This document shows, one piece after another, positions 22,193 through 32,058 of a DNA stretch of 64,000 nt (positions are counted from its first letter, which is position 1; the number at the start of each line of letters is the position of its first letter). This DNA comes from Roseateles asaccharophilus. GTDB lineage: Bacteria > Pseudomonadota > Gammaproteobacteria > Burkholderiales > Burkholderiaceae_C. A model generated the notes under the pieces. It was not told the origin of the DNA. It searched no databases and saw nothing but the letters and a program-made list of their open reading frames with translations. The stretch lies in the NCBI RefSeq assembly GCF_004362405.1, contig NZ_SNXE01000005.1, positions 78,000-141,999 of the forward strand, given 5' to 3'. Position numbers and translations under genes: made by a program.

Positions 22193-23716
22193 TCAGGCGA
22201 GCCTGAAGCGGTCCACCAGCTGCACCAGCTGCTGGGCCTGGCGCCGCAGGCTCTCCGCTGCCGCGCTGGTCTGCTCCACCAGGGCCGCGTTCTGCTGCGT
22301 GCCCTCTTCGATGCGCAGCACCGCGGCATTGAGGCCGGACACGCTCTGGCTCTGTGCCAGGCTGGCGCGGCTGATCTCCTGGATCAGGCCCGAGACGTCG
22401 CCGATGGCCTGCTCCACCTGCCGCATGGTTTGGCCGGCGGCGTGCACTTCCTGAGACCCGCGCTGCACGTTCTCGTTGCTGCCAAGAATCAAGCTGCGAA
22501 TCTCACGGGCGGCCTGGGCACTGCGCTGGGCCAGCGTGCGCACCTCGCCGGCCACCACGGCGAAGCCGCGGCCCTGCTCGCCGGCTCGCGCCGCCTCCAC
22601 CGCGGCGTTCAGCGCCAGGATATTGGTCTGGAAGGCGATGTTGTCGATGACCTCAATGATGCTCACCACCCGCTCGGAGGCGCCGTGAATGCTCTGCATG
22701 GTCTGCACCACGGTGGCAATGGCCTGGCCGCCGGCCAGGGCCACGCCGCTGGCCTTCTGTGCCAGCTGCTCGGCCTGGGCGGCGCCCTCGGCGTTCTTGC
22801 GCACGGTGCCATCCAGCTGGTCCATGGAGGAGGCCGTGCCCTGCAGGGCCGAGGCCTGCTGCTCGGTGCGTGCCGCCAGATCGCTATTGCCCGCCGCGAT
22901 CTCGGCGCTGGCGGCGGCCACCTGCTCGGCGTTGTGGCGCACATCGCTCACCAGGGCTCGCAGCTGCTGCTGCATGGTGCCCAGGGCCTGGAGCAGCTGG
23001 CCCAGCTCATCGCGCCCCCCATTGGGAACGGGCGTGCTGAGATTGCCTTGGGCCACGGCGGCGGCCAGCTCGGCGGCGCTGCGCAAGGGGACGATGACCG
23101 AGCGGGTGATGAACACGCCGATGGCGACGCCCAGGACGCTGGCGAGCAGCATCAGGCTCAGGCTGAGCAGGGTGGCTTGATGGCCCGAGGCATAAGCCTG
23201 CTGCGCCACCGCCTGGCTGTGCCCGGCAATCAGCGCGGCCAGTTGCTGGAGGTTTTTGGCCGGCTCCCGGTCGAGCCCGCGCACCACCATATCGCCGATG
23301 GACGGGTCCAGGCCGTTGTCCTGGAACTTTTCCAGGCCCTGCCGATACGCCTCGCCCATCTTGCGGTGGCTGAGCTGGAACTGCTGGGCCAGCGCGCCTT
23401 GCTCGGGTGTGAGTCGCGGAATCAGGGCCTGGACCTTGCTTTGCACCGCGGACTCCTCGGCCTGGAAGGCCTGCCAGTGCTTGTTGAACAGCGCGGTGTC
23501 CGAGCCGCGCAGCAGCACGTTCTTCCACTCCTGGACCTGCGTCTTGAAGTGGCTCTCCAGCTCGGCGGCCTCTCGCTCGGCCGCCATATGGCTGAGCACC
23601 TCGGTGTTGAAGACCTGCAGGGCCTGTCGGGCCGTCCAGAGTCCAAAGAATCCGGCGGCCAGGGTCAGCACCAGGGTCAGTGCAATGGCCAGGGGGAGTT
23701 TCCTGCTCAGCTTCAT
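22193..23716 (-). CDS. Methyl-accepting chemotaxis protein
   Basis: A 507-residue chemoreceptor. TM1 is at about 8-30, a periplasmic helical sensor at about 31-185, TM2 at about 187-208, HAMP at about 208-262 and the signalling domain to the end. The CheA/CheW-binding hairpin tip reads [36 protein letters not shown] in segments around 350-386. No CheR-tethering pentapeptide is present at the C-terminus. The ligand is unknown. AGGTAG lies just upstream of ATG 23716. Confidence 0.93.
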   Translation of the reverse strand: MKLSRKLPLAIALTLVLTLAAGFFGLWTARQALQVFNTEVLSHMAAEREAAELESHFKTQVQEWKNVLLRGSDTALFNKHWQAFQAEESAVQSKVQALIPRLTPEQGALAQQFQLSHRKMGEAYRQGLEKFQDNGLDPSIGDMVVRGLDREPAKNLQQLAALIAGHSQAVAQQAYASGHQATLLSLSLMLLASVLGVAIGVFITRSVIVPLRSAAELAAAVAQGNLSTPVPNGGRDELGQLLQALGTMQQQLRALVSDVRHNAEQVAAASAEIAAGNSDLAARTEQQASALQGTASSMDQLDGTVRKNAEGAAQAEQLAQKASGVALAGGQAIATVVQTMQSIHGASERVVSIIEVIDNIAFQTNILALNAAVEAARAGEQGRGFAVVAGEVRTLAQRSAQAAREIRSLILGSNENVQRGSQEVHAAGQTMRQVEQAIGDVSGLIQEISRASLAQSQSVSGLNAAVLRIEEGTQQNAALVEQTSAAAESLRRQAQQLVQLVDRFRLA

Positions 23717-23973
23717 TCGTACTACCTGTGAATGGAAAGGAGTCGGCTAGGTGCCGGAATGAAATTTTTCGTTACGGGCTTTCCCCAGTCCACCGCATTT
23801 AGATGACGGTCTGATGTCACTGTGCATTAGTTCACAAGGACTAGCTCGACACCCTGGGTCCCGCCTGAGAACCCTCGACTTGGGCGTGATCAAACGTATG
23901 TCACGGGCGGTAGTGCATGATGGGTGTTAGGGGCCGTCGGGTGAGACGGCCCGCACTTTCAAGCGAGGCAGTG

Positions 23974-24198
23974 ATGGGCACGATTGCGATGACCTTCTTC
24001 CTGGAGTCGGAATTCGGCACCGAAGTCGAGCTGCCCCGCAGCGGCAGTGCGCTGGAGCAGCCCCTGGTCTACGACCAGGCGGCACGCGAGCTGCAGGGGC
24101 TGGCCGCCCGGGGGCGGCTGCAGATCCTGCAGCTGCATGAGTCCTCCCAGAACGGGCAGACCCTGATCGACAGGCTGAGCTTTCGCCGCCTCAGCTGA
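23974..24198 (+). CDS. Small protein of unknown function
   Basis: A 74-residue product with no recognised domain. It is acidic in the first half (FFLESEFGTEVELP) and mixed helical in the second (RELQGLAARGRLQILQLHES). GAGG at 23965-23968 lies 5 nt before ATG 23974. Another ATG 15 nt downstream is possible. Coding is supported by G/C-rich third positions and the ribosome binding site. It converges on the ferredoxin oxidoreductase gene with 3 bp between stops. Confidence 0.55.
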   Translation: MGTIAMTFFLESEFGTEVELPRSGSALEQPLVYDQAARELQGLAARGRLQILQLHESSQNGQTLIDRLSFRRLS

Positions 24199-24201
24199 GC
24201 T

Positions 24202-27200
24202 TCACAGCTCGGCCACGCCCTTGATGCGCACGGGCTGGGCCTCGGCCACCACCGGGCCGGCATCGGCGCGGCCATGGAAGCGGTCCAGCAGGTCCTTCCA
24301 CTGGGCCCGCACCGTCACCACATGGGCCAGCTTCACATGGCCGTAGCCGCGGATCTTCTCCGGCAGGCGGGCCAGCTGCACCGCCAGGTCCAGCTTCTCG
24401 GCGCTCAGCTGCGGCAGCAGCTCGGCGATCAGGGCCTCGTAGTCCGCAATCAGCTGGCGCTCCATGCGGCGCTCCTCGGTCTTGCCAAAGATATCGAGCG
24501 CCGTGCCGCGTAGGCGCTTGAAGCGGGCCAGGGTCTTGAGGGCCTTGAAGGTCCAGCTGCCCAGCTCGATCTTCTTGGCATGGCCGTTCGCATCGGGCTT
24601 GGACAGCAGGGGCGGGGCCATATGGAAGCTGATGCGCTCCCAGCCCTCGAACTGGGCCTTGAGCGCGGCCTCCCAGCGGCCGTCGGTGTAGAGGCGCGCC
24701 ACCTCCCACTCGTCCTTGATGGCCAGCAGCTTGGCGTAGTAGCGGGCCACGGCCTTGGTCAGGCGCTCGGCGCGGCCAGCCTCGCCCAGCCGCGCCTCGG
24801 CGGCGCGGACCTGGTCCACCAGGGCCCGGTAGCGCTGTGCGTAGGCGGCGTCCTGATAGTCGGTCAGGTGCTGCATGCGGCGGGCGATCAGACCCTCGGG
24901 GCCGTCCAGCTTGTCCTTACCCAGCAGCAGCTGCACCGGCTGGACTGAGCTGTCGCCGCCGGCCAGGCGCTTGAGCGCCTCGGGCGCGGCGATGGCCAGG
25001 CGACCCAGGGCGAAGGCGGTCTTGTTGCCCTCCACGGCCACGCCGTTGAGCTCGATGGCGCGCATCAGCGCCGCCTCGCTCAGAGGAATCAGGCCGCGCT
25101 GCCAGCAGGCGCCCAGCATGATGATGTTGCTGGGCATGGTGTCGCCCATCAGCTGCTGGGCAATGGCCTGGGCGTCGATGCTGGACAGCAGGGCGCTGTC
25201 GTTGCCGACCGCGTGCAGCATCTTGGCCAGCAGGGAGTTGGCCTGCAGGCTGGCATCGGGGTTGCGCACAAAGGCGGCCGTGGGCAGCTCATGGGTGTTG
25301 GCCAGGATCACGGTGCGGCCGGCCTTGACCGTGCCCAGGGCATCGGGGCTGGCGCCCACCACCATATCGCAGGCCAGCAGCACATCGGCCTGCTGGGTGT
25401 CGATGCGCACCTGATTCAAGAGGTCCTGCGTGGGGGCCAGGCGCACGAAGCTGAGGACCGAGCCTCCCTTCTGGGCAAAGCCCATGAAGTCCAGCACCGA
25501 GGCCTGCTTGCCTTCCAGATGCGCGGCCATGCTGACAAGAGCCCCCACGGTCACCACGCCGGTGCCGCCCACGCCGGTGACCAGCAGGTCGAAGGGGCCC
25601 GTCCAGGTCCAGGCGGCGGGCGCGGGGATGGCGGCCAGCTCGCGGGCCAGGTCTTGCGCGGTGTATCCCGCGCCCACCTTCTTCTTCAGCTGGGCGCCAT
25701 GCACCGAGACAAAGCTGGGGCAAAAGCCATTGACGCAGCTGAAGTCCTTGTTGCAGCTGCTCTGCTCGATGGCGCGCTTGCGGCCAAAGTCGGTCTCGAC
25801 CGGCACGACGGAGAGGCAGTTCGAGGCCTGGCCGCAGTCGCCGCAGCCCTCGCACACGGCCTCGTTGATGAAGAGGCGCTTGGGCGGATCGGGGAATTCA
25901 CCCTTCTTGCGGCGGCGGCGCTTCTCGGCGGCGCAGGTCTGGTCGTAGATCAGCACCGTGACGCCCTCGATCTCCCGCAGCTCGCGCTGCACGGCGTCGA
26001 GCTCGCTGCGGTCGTGGAAGGTGGTGCCGGCGGGGAAGAGGTCGTGGTGGCCCTCGTACTTGCCGATGTCGTCGCTCACCACCACCAGGCGCTTGACGCC
26101 CTCGGCCTCCACCTGGCGGGCGATCTGGGGCACGCTGGTCGTGCCGTCCACCGGCTGGCCGCCGGTCATGGCCACGGCGTCGTTGTAGAGGATCTTGTAG
26201 GTGATGTTGGCGCGCGCCGCGATGGCCTGGCGGATCGCAAGGTAGCCCGAGTGGTAGTAGGTGCCGTCGCCCAGGTTCTGGAACACATGCTTCTCGGTGG
26301 TGAAGCGGCTGTGCGCCGCCCAGTCCACGCCCTCGGCGCCCATCTGGATCAGGCCGGAGGTGCCGCGCTCCATCCAGCTGGCCATGAAGTGGCAGCCGAT
26401 GCCGGCCAGGGCCCGCGAGCCCTCGGGCAACTTGGTGGAGGTGTTGTGCGGGCAGCCCGAGCAGAAGTAGGGCTGGCGGCGCACGCCGTCGGCGGCGTTG
26501 GACAGCAGGCAGGGCGTGAGGAAGTCCACCACCAGATGGCGGCGGTCCAGGGCCGGGTTCAGGCGGGCCAGCCAGTCGGCCACCGTGGGCATGATGCGGC
26601 TGGGCCGCAGCTCACCCAGGGACGAGAGCACGGCCGCGCCCTGCTCATCGCTCTTGCCCACCACGCGCGGTCGCTGGGCGTCGGGCAGGTGGTAGAGCAG
26701 TTCCTTGATCTGGCGCTCGACCACCGGGGCCTTTTCCTCGATCACCAGCATGTCGGTCAGCCCTTGGGCGAACTCGCGGATGCGCGTGGGCTCCAGCGGG
26801 AAGACCAGGCCCACCTTGTAGACCCGCACGCCGGCCGCGGCCAGGGCATTGGGGTCCAGGTCCAGGCGGCGCAGCACCTCCATGAAGTCGTAATGCGCCT
26901 TGCCGACCGTCACGATGCCCAGGGTGGCGCGCGGGCTCACGACGATGTGCTTGTCGATGCTGTTGAGCTTGGCAAAGGCCAGCACCGCCTCCAGCTTGTG
27001 GGCCAGGCGCGACTCCAGCTCCAGCGAGGGCAGGTCCACCGAGCGGATGTGCAGATTGGTGGGAGGCTGGTGATCCACCGGCAGCTCGAAGTCCAGCGGC
27101 ACCGAGTCCAGGTCCACGGTCATGCCGGACTCCACCACCTCGGAGATGGCCTTGAAGCCCACCCAGGTGCCGGAGAAGCGCGAGAGCGCCCAGCCGTAGA

Positions 27201-27780
27201 GCCCGAACTCCAGGTACTCGGCCACATTGGCCGGGTGCACGATGGGCATGCTCCAGGCCTGCAGGGCCAGATCGCTCTGGTGCGGGGTGCTGGAGGACAC
27301 GCAGCCATGGTCGTCGCCACAGACCACCAGCACGCCGCCCTGGGGCGCCGTGCCGTAAACATTGCCGTGCTTGAGCGCATCGCCCGAGCGGTCCACGCCC
27401 GGACCCTTGCCGTACCACATGGCAAACACGCCATCCACCGTGCGCTTGGGGTCCAGGGCCACGCGCTGCACACCCAGGCAGGCGGTGGCCGCCAGGTCCT
27501 CGTTGATCGCGGGCAGGAAGTTGATCTGGGCCGGGTCCAGGAACTTCTTGGCCTTCCACAGCTGCTGGTCCACCATGCCCAGGGGCGAGCCGCGGTAGCC
27601 GGAGACGAAGCCCGCGGTCTTGAGGCCGGCGCGCTCGTCCAGGGCCTTCTGCGCCAGCAGCAGGCGCACCAGGGCCTGGGTGCCGGTCAGAAAGACCTGG
27701 CCCTGGTGGGCGCCCAGATTGTCCGAGAGCTTGTAGTCGCGCAGGGCGACATCCCGCGGCGGGGTGGTGGGCTGGGTCAT
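24202..27780 (-). CDS. Indolepyruvate ferredoxin oxidoreductase (fused alpha/gamma subunits)
   Basis: A 1192-residue fused enzyme that decarboxylates aryl- or other 2-oxo acids from amino-acid catabolism to acyl-CoA with reduction of ferredoxin. The N-terminal TPP-enzyme region contains YFCSGCPHNTS (about 435-445). A cysteine-rich iron-sulfur segment runs from CEGCGDC at about 638 to NGFCPSF. The gamma (POR) domain follows, with LVTGVGGTGVV at about 727, and then a long C-terminal domain typical of the bacterial one-chain form. ATG 27780 is preferred over 27807 because AGGAG lies 9 nt upstream. It is divergent from an Lrp-type regulator that probably controls it. Confidence 0.93.
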   Translation of the reverse strand: MTQPTTPPRDVALRDYKLSDNLGAHQGQVFLTGTQALVRLLLAQKALDERAGLKTAGFVSGYRGSPLGMVDQQLWKAKKFLDPAQINFLPAINEDLAATACLGVQRVALDPKRTVDGVFAMWYGKGPGVDRSGDALKHGNVYGTAPQGGVLVVCGDDHGCVSSSTPHQSDLALQAWSMPIVHPANVAEYLEFGLYGWALSRFSGTWVGFKAISEVVESGMTVDLDSVPLDFELPVDHQPPTNLHIRSVDLPSLELESRLAHKLEAVLAFAKLNSIDKHIVVSPRATLGIVTVGKAHYDFMEVLRRLDLDPNALAAAGVRVYKVGLVFPLEPTRIREFAQGLTDMLVIEEKAPVVERQIKELLYHLPDAQRPRVVGKSDEQGAAVLSSLGELRPSRIMPTVADWLARLNPALDRRHLVVDFLTPCLLSNAADGVRRQPYFCSGCPHNTSTKLPEGSRALAGIGCHFMASWMERGTSGLIQMGAEGVDWAAHSRFTTEKHVFQNLGDGTYYHSGYLAIRQAIAARANITYKILYNDAVAMTGGQPVDGTTSVPQIARQVEAEGVKRLVVVSDDIGKYEGHHDLFPAGTTFHDRSELDAVQRELREIEGVTVLIYDQTCAAEKRRRRKKGEFPDPPKRLFINEAVCEGCGDCGQASNCLSVVPVETDFGRKRAIEQSSCNKDFSCVNGFCPSFVSVHGAQLKKKVGAGYTAQDLARELAAIPAPAAWTWTGPFDLLVTGVGGTGVVTVGALVSMAAHLEGKQASVLDFMGFAQKGGSVLSFVRLAPTQDLLNQVRIDTQQADVLLACDMVVGASPDALGTVKAGRTVILANTHELPTAAFVRNPDASLQANSLLAKMLHAVGNDSALLSSIDAQAIAQQLMGDTMPSNIIMLGACWQRGLIPLSEAALMRAIELNGVAVEGNKTAFALGRLAIAAPEALKRLAGGDSSVQPVQLLLGKDKLDGPEGLIARRMQHLTDYQDAAYAQRYRALVDQVRAAEARLGEAGRAERLTKAVARYYAKLLAIKDEWEVARLYTDGRWEAALKAQFEGWERISFHMAPPLLSKPDANGHAKKIELGSWTFKALKTLARFKRLRGTALDIFGKTEERRMERQLIADYEALIAELLPQLSAEKLDLAVQLARLPEKIRGYGHVKLAHVVTVRAQWKDLLDRFHGRADAGPVVAEAQPVRIKGVAEL

Positions 27781-27901
27781 CGCGGTCTCCTGGCTCTGGC
27801 TGGACAAGCGGGAGATTTTTCTTCAGGCAGTCCGGAGTTTCTTACTCTGATCGACGCGGTCAAGGGTCTACACGAGATAATTCAACTCGCTGGAGTCTTT
27901 T

Positions 27902-28372
27902 ATGGGAAATGAACATTTCGACCGGGCGACACGCATGATTCTGGAGGCCCTGCAGGCCGACAGCCGGCTGAGCAACCAGGCCCTGGCCGAAAAGGTGGGC
28001 CTGTCGGCCACGCCGGTGTGGCGCCGCATCAAGGAGCTGGAGGACAGCGGCGTGATCCGCCGCCACGTGGCCCTGGCCGACCGCGAGAAGCTGGGCCTGT
28101 CCATCTGCGTGCTGGCCAATGTGAGCCTGGTGCGGCACAGCGAGGGCGCGGTGGAGGCCTTTGAGGCCATGGTCGCCGGCAGCCCCGAGATCATCGAGTG
28201 CCAGGCCATCACCGGCGAGGCCGACTATGTGGTCAAGGTGGTGGCACCGGACATGAAGGCCTACGACCAGTTCCTGCAGAGCAAGGTCTTCAAGGTGGCC
28301 GGTGTGGCCAGCGTGCGCAGCAATGTGGTGCTGCGCGAGGTCAAGTACGAGACGGCCCTGCCCGTGCCCTGA
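27902..28372 (+). CDS. Lrp/AsnC-family transcriptional regulator
   Basis: A 156-residue regulator. The N-terminal HTH (about 8-60) contains LSNQALAEKVGLSATPVWRRIKELE. The RAM ligand-binding domain (about 70-145) contains the usual ITGEADYVVKVVAPDMKAYDQF turn, which binds amino acids or 2-oxo acids. GGAG lies at 27892-27895 before ATG 27902. It is divergent from the indolepyruvate oxidoreductase gene with about 120 bp between starts, a standard arrangement for a local regulator responding to branched or aromatic amino acids. Confidence 0.93.
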   Translation: MGNEHFDRATRMILEALQADSRLSNQALAEKVGLSATPVWRRIKELEDSGVIRRHVALADREKLGLSICVLANVSLVRHSEGAVEAFEAMVAGSPEIIECQAITGEADYVVKVVAPDMKAYDQFLQSKVFKVAGVASVRSNVVLREVKYETALPVP

Positions 28373-28390
28373 GGGCTGGGCCGTCCTTGA

Positions 28391-30346
28391 TCAACGGCCC
28401 TTGAGCTCCAGCTGCCGGCGCTGCTCGCGCAGCGAGCTGGCCGAGCGGCCGAAGCTGATGGCGCCCAGCTGCGCCGGCTTGGCCTCCAGGATGCGGGCGA
28501 AGGTGGAGCGCACGGTGTCGGGGTCGTCGTCGAAGTCGCCGTGGTGGCGGGCGCTGCTGAGCGGGGCGCGGCCCTTGTCCGGCGCCAGCACCAGGCGCGC
28601 GCCCCCGTTCTTGCCGAACAGCGCGGCCAGCTCCGCATCGGCCGCGATGCAGTGCTGCAGGCCCAGCAGGGGCGTGCCGGCTTGCAGCCCGGGAATGCGC
28701 TGGCGCGCCTCGAAGGCGTGGGACACCAGGTAGAGCAGGGACTTGTTGTAGAGCTGGGCGCAGTGGTCGTCCTGCTCGGTGGCGTCGTCCAGGGCATAGA
28801 CGGCCAGGTCCTCGATGCCACCCTTGTTCAGCGCCGGCAGGTACTCGCGCTTGAAGAGCTCGGTGCTGCAGGCCGGGGCCCAGAGCGTGCACGTGCGGAT
28901 CTTGAGCCCGGCCGCATTCAGCAGGCCCACCACCGGGGCCAGCAGGATGGACCCGGCGCTGTGCGCCACCAGATGGATCTCCAGATCCTTCTCGGCCTGG
29001 GCGAGCTCGGCCAGATGCCGCACCACCCGCCAGGCCGCACCACCCTGTCGTGAGGCGGCCAGGGCGTTCTCCTTCATCTCGTCCCAGGCGGCCTTGCCGG
29101 TGAGCTGGCGCGCCACCGGCTCCAGCAGATCGTCCAGGCGGTCCAGCAGAAAGTCCTTGGCGGCATCGAAGGCGCCCTCGGGGCGGCGGCGGCGCACGGC
29201 GTCCTGCAGGATATTGCTGACCGTGCTCCAGTAGTCGCTCTTCCAGATGAAGGCCAGGGGATAGACCCCGCCCTCGAGCAGGGCCGGGCGGTACTCGGCC
29301 AGGCGCTGCAGGGCCGCCGCCTCGCTGACCAGGCCGCCGTGCGTATAGAGCAGCACGCGCTTCTTGGGCCAGGCGGCCAGGGTCTGGCCCAGATCCTCGC
29401 GGAACAGGGTGGCCAGCTCCTCCTCGCTGAGCCCGTACTCGCCGCCGGGCCGCAGCCGGCCCTCATTGCCCACGCTCACCACATGCGGGCGCAGCGCGGC
29501 AAAGCTGGTCTTGGCCGCGCCGCTGGGCGCGCTCGCGGCCGCGGCCGCGCTCTGCGCCGGCGCGGCCAGCTGCACCGGCACGCCCAGGCGCGCCACCCAG
29601 ACATCGGTGGCATGGCGCAGCCAGTCGGCATAGGCGATGCGGGCAAAGCCCTGGCGGCCCCAGTCCGGCCCCCAGGAGTTCTGGATCCAGAAGCCCTCGG
29701 CGTCATAGGCCACGATGGCGAAGGCGTGGCCGCCCTCGGGTGTCTCGCGCGGGCTGATCAGGCCGTCCTCACCCACCTCGTCCCAGCCCGCATGCACCAT
29801 GGAGGTGGCAAAGAGGATGCCTACCTCGGCCAGGGCCGCGTGCATGGCGACCAGGTCCTTGTGGTTGACGCGCAAATAGGCGCCCAGCGGGCGCTGCTGT
29901 GCGTCCTGCACCCGCGCCTGGGTCAGGCCGCCGGTGGCGCCGCGCTTGAGCTTGTAGGGCCAGGCGCTCTCGGCGCAGACCCCGTGCTTGTGCCAGCCCT
30001 TCATGGCGCCGCGGGCGCTGGAGCCGGCGTAGGCCTCGCCCGGCCATTCGTCGTAGCGGCGCGCCATGTCGTAGAGCATGCGCGGGCTCACGGGCGTGGC
30101 ATCGGGCACCACCTTGCGGCGGCGCAGCAGGTAGTTGGCCACTGTGGCCAGGCCGAAGCCGGTGCAGGCGCCTTCCTGCCCCTGGTCCAGGATGGGCACG
30201 CCATGTGCTTGGTAGTCCTCCAGGGCGATGCGCGTGGGCACCTCCACCAGACTGGGCTGGTACATGCGGTCGCGAAAGTCCAGGGTGTCGCGGCGTGCAT
30301 CGAGCACGCGCCTGGGCCGGGTGTCTGCTTGTCTCTTGCTGACCAT
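28391..30346 (-). CDS. Papain-like cysteine peptidase fused to an alpha/beta hydrolase
   Basis: A 651-residue two-domain enzyme. Residues about 30-255 form a C1A papain-like peptidase with Cys61 in QGQEGACTGFG, His207 in GGHAFAIVAY and Asn223 in IQNSWGPDWG. After an Ala-rich linker (260-280), residues about 285-640 form an alpha/beta hydrolase: LLYTHGGLV at 332-340, then the nucleophile elbow AHSAG with Ser463. No signal peptide or membrane segment is seen, so it is probably cytosolic or exported by another route. The start at 30346 follows AAGGGG. The substrate is unknown. No immunity or secretion gene is adjacent. Confidence 0.82.
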   Translation of the reverse strand: MVSKRQADTRPRRVLDARRDTLDFRDRMYQPSLVEVPTRIALEDYQAHGVPILDQGQEGACTGFGLATVANYLLRRRKVVPDATPVSPRMLYDMARRYDEWPGEAYAGSSARGAMKGWHKHGVCAESAWPYKLKRGATGGLTQARVQDAQQRPLGAYLRVNHKDLVAMHAALAEVGILFATSMVHAGWDEVGEDGLISPRETPEGGHAFAIVAYDAEGFWIQNSWGPDWGRQGFARIAYADWLRHATDVWVARLGVPVQLAAPAQSAAAAASAPSGAAKTSFAALRPHVVSVGNEGRLRPGGEYGLSEEELATLFREDLGQTLAAWPKKRVLLYTHGGLVSEAAALQRLAEYRPALLEGGVYPLAFIWKSDYWSTVSNILQDAVRRRRPEGAFDAAKDFLLDRLDDLLEPVARQLTGKAAWDEMKENALAASRQGGAAWRVVRHLAELAQAEKDLEIHLVAHSAGSILLAPVVGLLNAAGLKIRTCTLWAPACSTELFKREYLPALNKGGIEDLAVYALDDATEQDDHCAQLYNKSLLYLVSHAFEARQRIPGLQAGTPLLGLQHCIAADAELAALFGKNGGARLVLAPDKGRAPLSSARHHGDFDDDPDTVRSTFARILEAKPAQLGAISFGRSASSLREQRRQLELKGR

Positions 30347-30443
30347 GTGATTGCCCCTTGTGAGGGGCGCAGGGTGCCAGCCCAGGCCGGCGCTGCCCAT
30401 CCCCAGCAAAGGGGAGGGCGCCGTCCTGGATCGCGCGGCGCGC

Positions 30444-30674
30444 TTACTCGGCGGGCTTTTCGGGCGAGGACGCGACCGCGTCCATCGTGGTCTCGATGAC
30501 CTTGCCGCCCACCTTGACGCCGGTGCTGACCACGGCGCCCGTGACGCTGATGGCGGCCCCTGCGGCCGCCCCCGCTACGCTCACGACGGCGCAGCCCGAG
30601 AGGCTGAGCGCCAGCAGGGGCAGGAGGACGATCAGGGCGCTGGCGCGACGAAACGGGGGCAGTTTGCTGTGCAT
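30444..30674 (-). CDS. Small lipoprotein
   Basis: A 76-residue predicted lipoprotein with an N-terminal hydrophobic signal and lipobox LSLSGC (Cys about 28). A Gly/Ala/Val-rich hydrophobic segment follows, and then a short charged tail (SSPEKPAE). Similar small GAVVSTGVKVGGKVI-type lipoproteins of unknown function occur in Burkholderiales. It is about 100 bp upstream of the peptidase/hydrolase fusion on the same strand and divergent from the CBS-domain gene with 43 bp between starts. Confidence 0.75.
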   Translation of the reverse strand: MHSKLPPFRRASALIVLLPLLALSLSGCAVVSVAGAAAGAAISVTGAVVSTGVKVGGKVIETTMDAVASSPEKPAE

Positions 30675-30717
30675 GCCCGCATTGTGCCCAAGGCCCGGCT
30701 TGTGCCATGCTCGGCCC

Positions 30718-31395
30718 ATGTTCGCCGTGTATGGACTGCAGGGGCGGCTCTACAGCGGGCCGCTGGATCGGGTGCGGGAGCTGGGTGCGGTGCAGGCCGT
30801 GGCCCGGCTGCGGGCGCTGGCGCCCGTGCAGCAGCAGGACGAACCCGATCTGGCCGAGCGCCTGGCGGCGCGCGAGCCGGGGCCTGCGCGTGGTGGTGGG
30901 GTGGCGGCGAGCAGCCCGGCTCTGGCCGCCTATGCCCAGGCCGCCGGCACCGACGAGCGCCAGCCTTTGAGCCTGGTGCATCAGCTCATGAGCCGAAAAC
31001 TGGTCACGGTGCCGCTGGCCGCGACTGTGGGCCAGGCCTGGTCGCTGCTGGCGCGGGCGCGGGTGGGCCAGGCGCCGGTGCTGGACCCGGCGGGGAGTCT
31101 GGTGGGGCTGATCAGCCGCGCCGACCTGCTGCGCGACGATCGCCTGCCGGCCGAGCTGGCCGAGATCGAGGCCTGGCAGGCGCGCCTGGCCGCACCGGTG
31201 GCCGCGCTGATGTGGAGCCCGGTTCCCAGTGCGCAGCCGGACACCGGCGTCAGGGAGGCGGCCCAGCTGCTGCTGGAGCTGCGCCTGCCCGGTCTGCCGG
31301 TGCTTGACGAGCAGGGCGTGCTGCAGGGCTTCTTGTCGCGCAGCGACCTCTTGCGCGCCCTGACGCACGAACCCCCGCTGGATCTCTGGAGTTGA
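30718..31395 (+). CDS. CBS-domain-pair protein
   Basis: A 225-residue cytosolic protein. About 80 N-terminal residues of unknown fold start with MFAVYGLQGRLYSGPLD. They are followed by two CBS motifs: about 90-145 (LMSRKLVTVPLAATVGQAW to LVGLISRADLL) and about 160-215 (ALMWSPVPS to LQGFLSRSDLLRAL). CBS pairs bind adenine nucleotides and usually regulate an attached or partner protein, but no effector is fused here. Start ATG 30718 is chosen because the longer frame reads through the divergent lipoprotein gene. Confidence 0.85.
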   Translation: MFAVYGLQGRLYSGPLDRVRELGAVQAVARLRALAPVQQQDEPDLAERLAAREPGPARGGGVAASSPALAAYAQAAGTDERQPLSLVHQLMSRKLVTVPLAATVGQAWSLLARARVGQAPVLDPAGSLVGLISRADLLRDDRLPAELAEIEAWQARLAAPVAALMWSPVPSAQPDTGVREAAQLLLELRLPGLPVLDEQGVLQGFLSRSDLLRALTHEPPLDLWS

Positions 31396-31505
31396 GCGGG
31401 AAGGCCTGGCCGCGCCGCTTGAAGTGCGCGGCGGCGTGAAAAATCCCGCTGTCTGGCGCTGCCGCCTTGGTTCGGAATTCCCCTGCCACCCTTAGCATGC
31501 TGCGC

Positions 31506-32042
31506 ATGTCGTACGCCGCCAGCACCCCGTCCAGTCATCAAGCCCTTGAGCAGCTCGCCCACGAGCTGCCGGATGCCTGCGAGCGGCTGGCCTATGTCAA
31601 GGAAATGACGGCCCAGGCCGCCAACAAGGTGCTGGGCCTGGTGGATGAGGGCATGGACAAGGCCGAGCAGGTGCGTCGCCAGGGCAAGGACCTGTCCGAA
31701 TCACTGGCGCGCCTGGCCACCTCGCCGGACCTGAGCGTGGAGCGTGCGCGGGCCATGATGCGGCTGTGCGCGGCCTATGCGGCCTCGGCCGCCGCCTTCG
31801 CCGAGCGGGAGAAGAGCCTGCACGGCGAGATCATGATGGCGCAGGACTTCCAGGATCTCTCGGGCCAGGTCATCAACAAGGTCATCCGCATGCTGGAGCA
31901 TGCCGAAGAGCCCTTGAATGCCCTGGTGGGCGAGTTCGCACCGCCGGTGGCTGCCGCCGATCAGCTGCAGGGGGTGCAGACGCCCGACAAGGCCCTCAAG
32001 CAGGACGATGTGGACGATCTGCTGGCCTCGCTGGGCTTCTGA
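31506..32042 (+). CDS. cheZ: CheZ-like CheY-phosphate phosphatase
   Basis: A 178-residue helical protein. The catalytic region is clear: IMMAQDFQDLSGQVINKV at about 111-128, containing the conserved Asp and Gln of the CheZ active site. The C-terminus QDDVDDLLASLGF is the CheY-binding tail. CheZ dephosphorylates CheY-P to terminate chemotaxis signalling. It stands alone, between a CBS protein gene and mtfA, with no other che gene adjacent. ATG 31506 is the likely start, but ATG 31497 is possible and no strong ribosome binding site is seen. Confidence 0.9.
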   Translation: MSYAASTPSSHQALEQLAHELPDACERLAYVKEMTAQAANKVLGLVDEGMDKAEQVRRQGKDLSESLARLATSPDLSVERARAMMRLCAAYAASAAAFAEREKSLHGEIMMAQDFQDLSGQVINKVIRMLEHAEEPLNALVGEFAPPVAAADQLQGVQTPDKALKQDDVDDLLASLGF

Positions 32043-32058
32043 GCAGCCGCGCCCGCGA

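Noticed and set aside
23717-23973. Possible sigma-28 promoter upstream of the chemoreceptor
   Set aside because: Only a weak GCCGACTC-like -10 with no matching -35 at the right spacing.
25213-27912. An 899-codon open frame on the plus strand
   Set aside because: It is the antisense shadow of the ferredoxin oxidoreductase gene. It is His/Ala/Gly/Gln-rich with no domain, as expected in GC-rich DNA.
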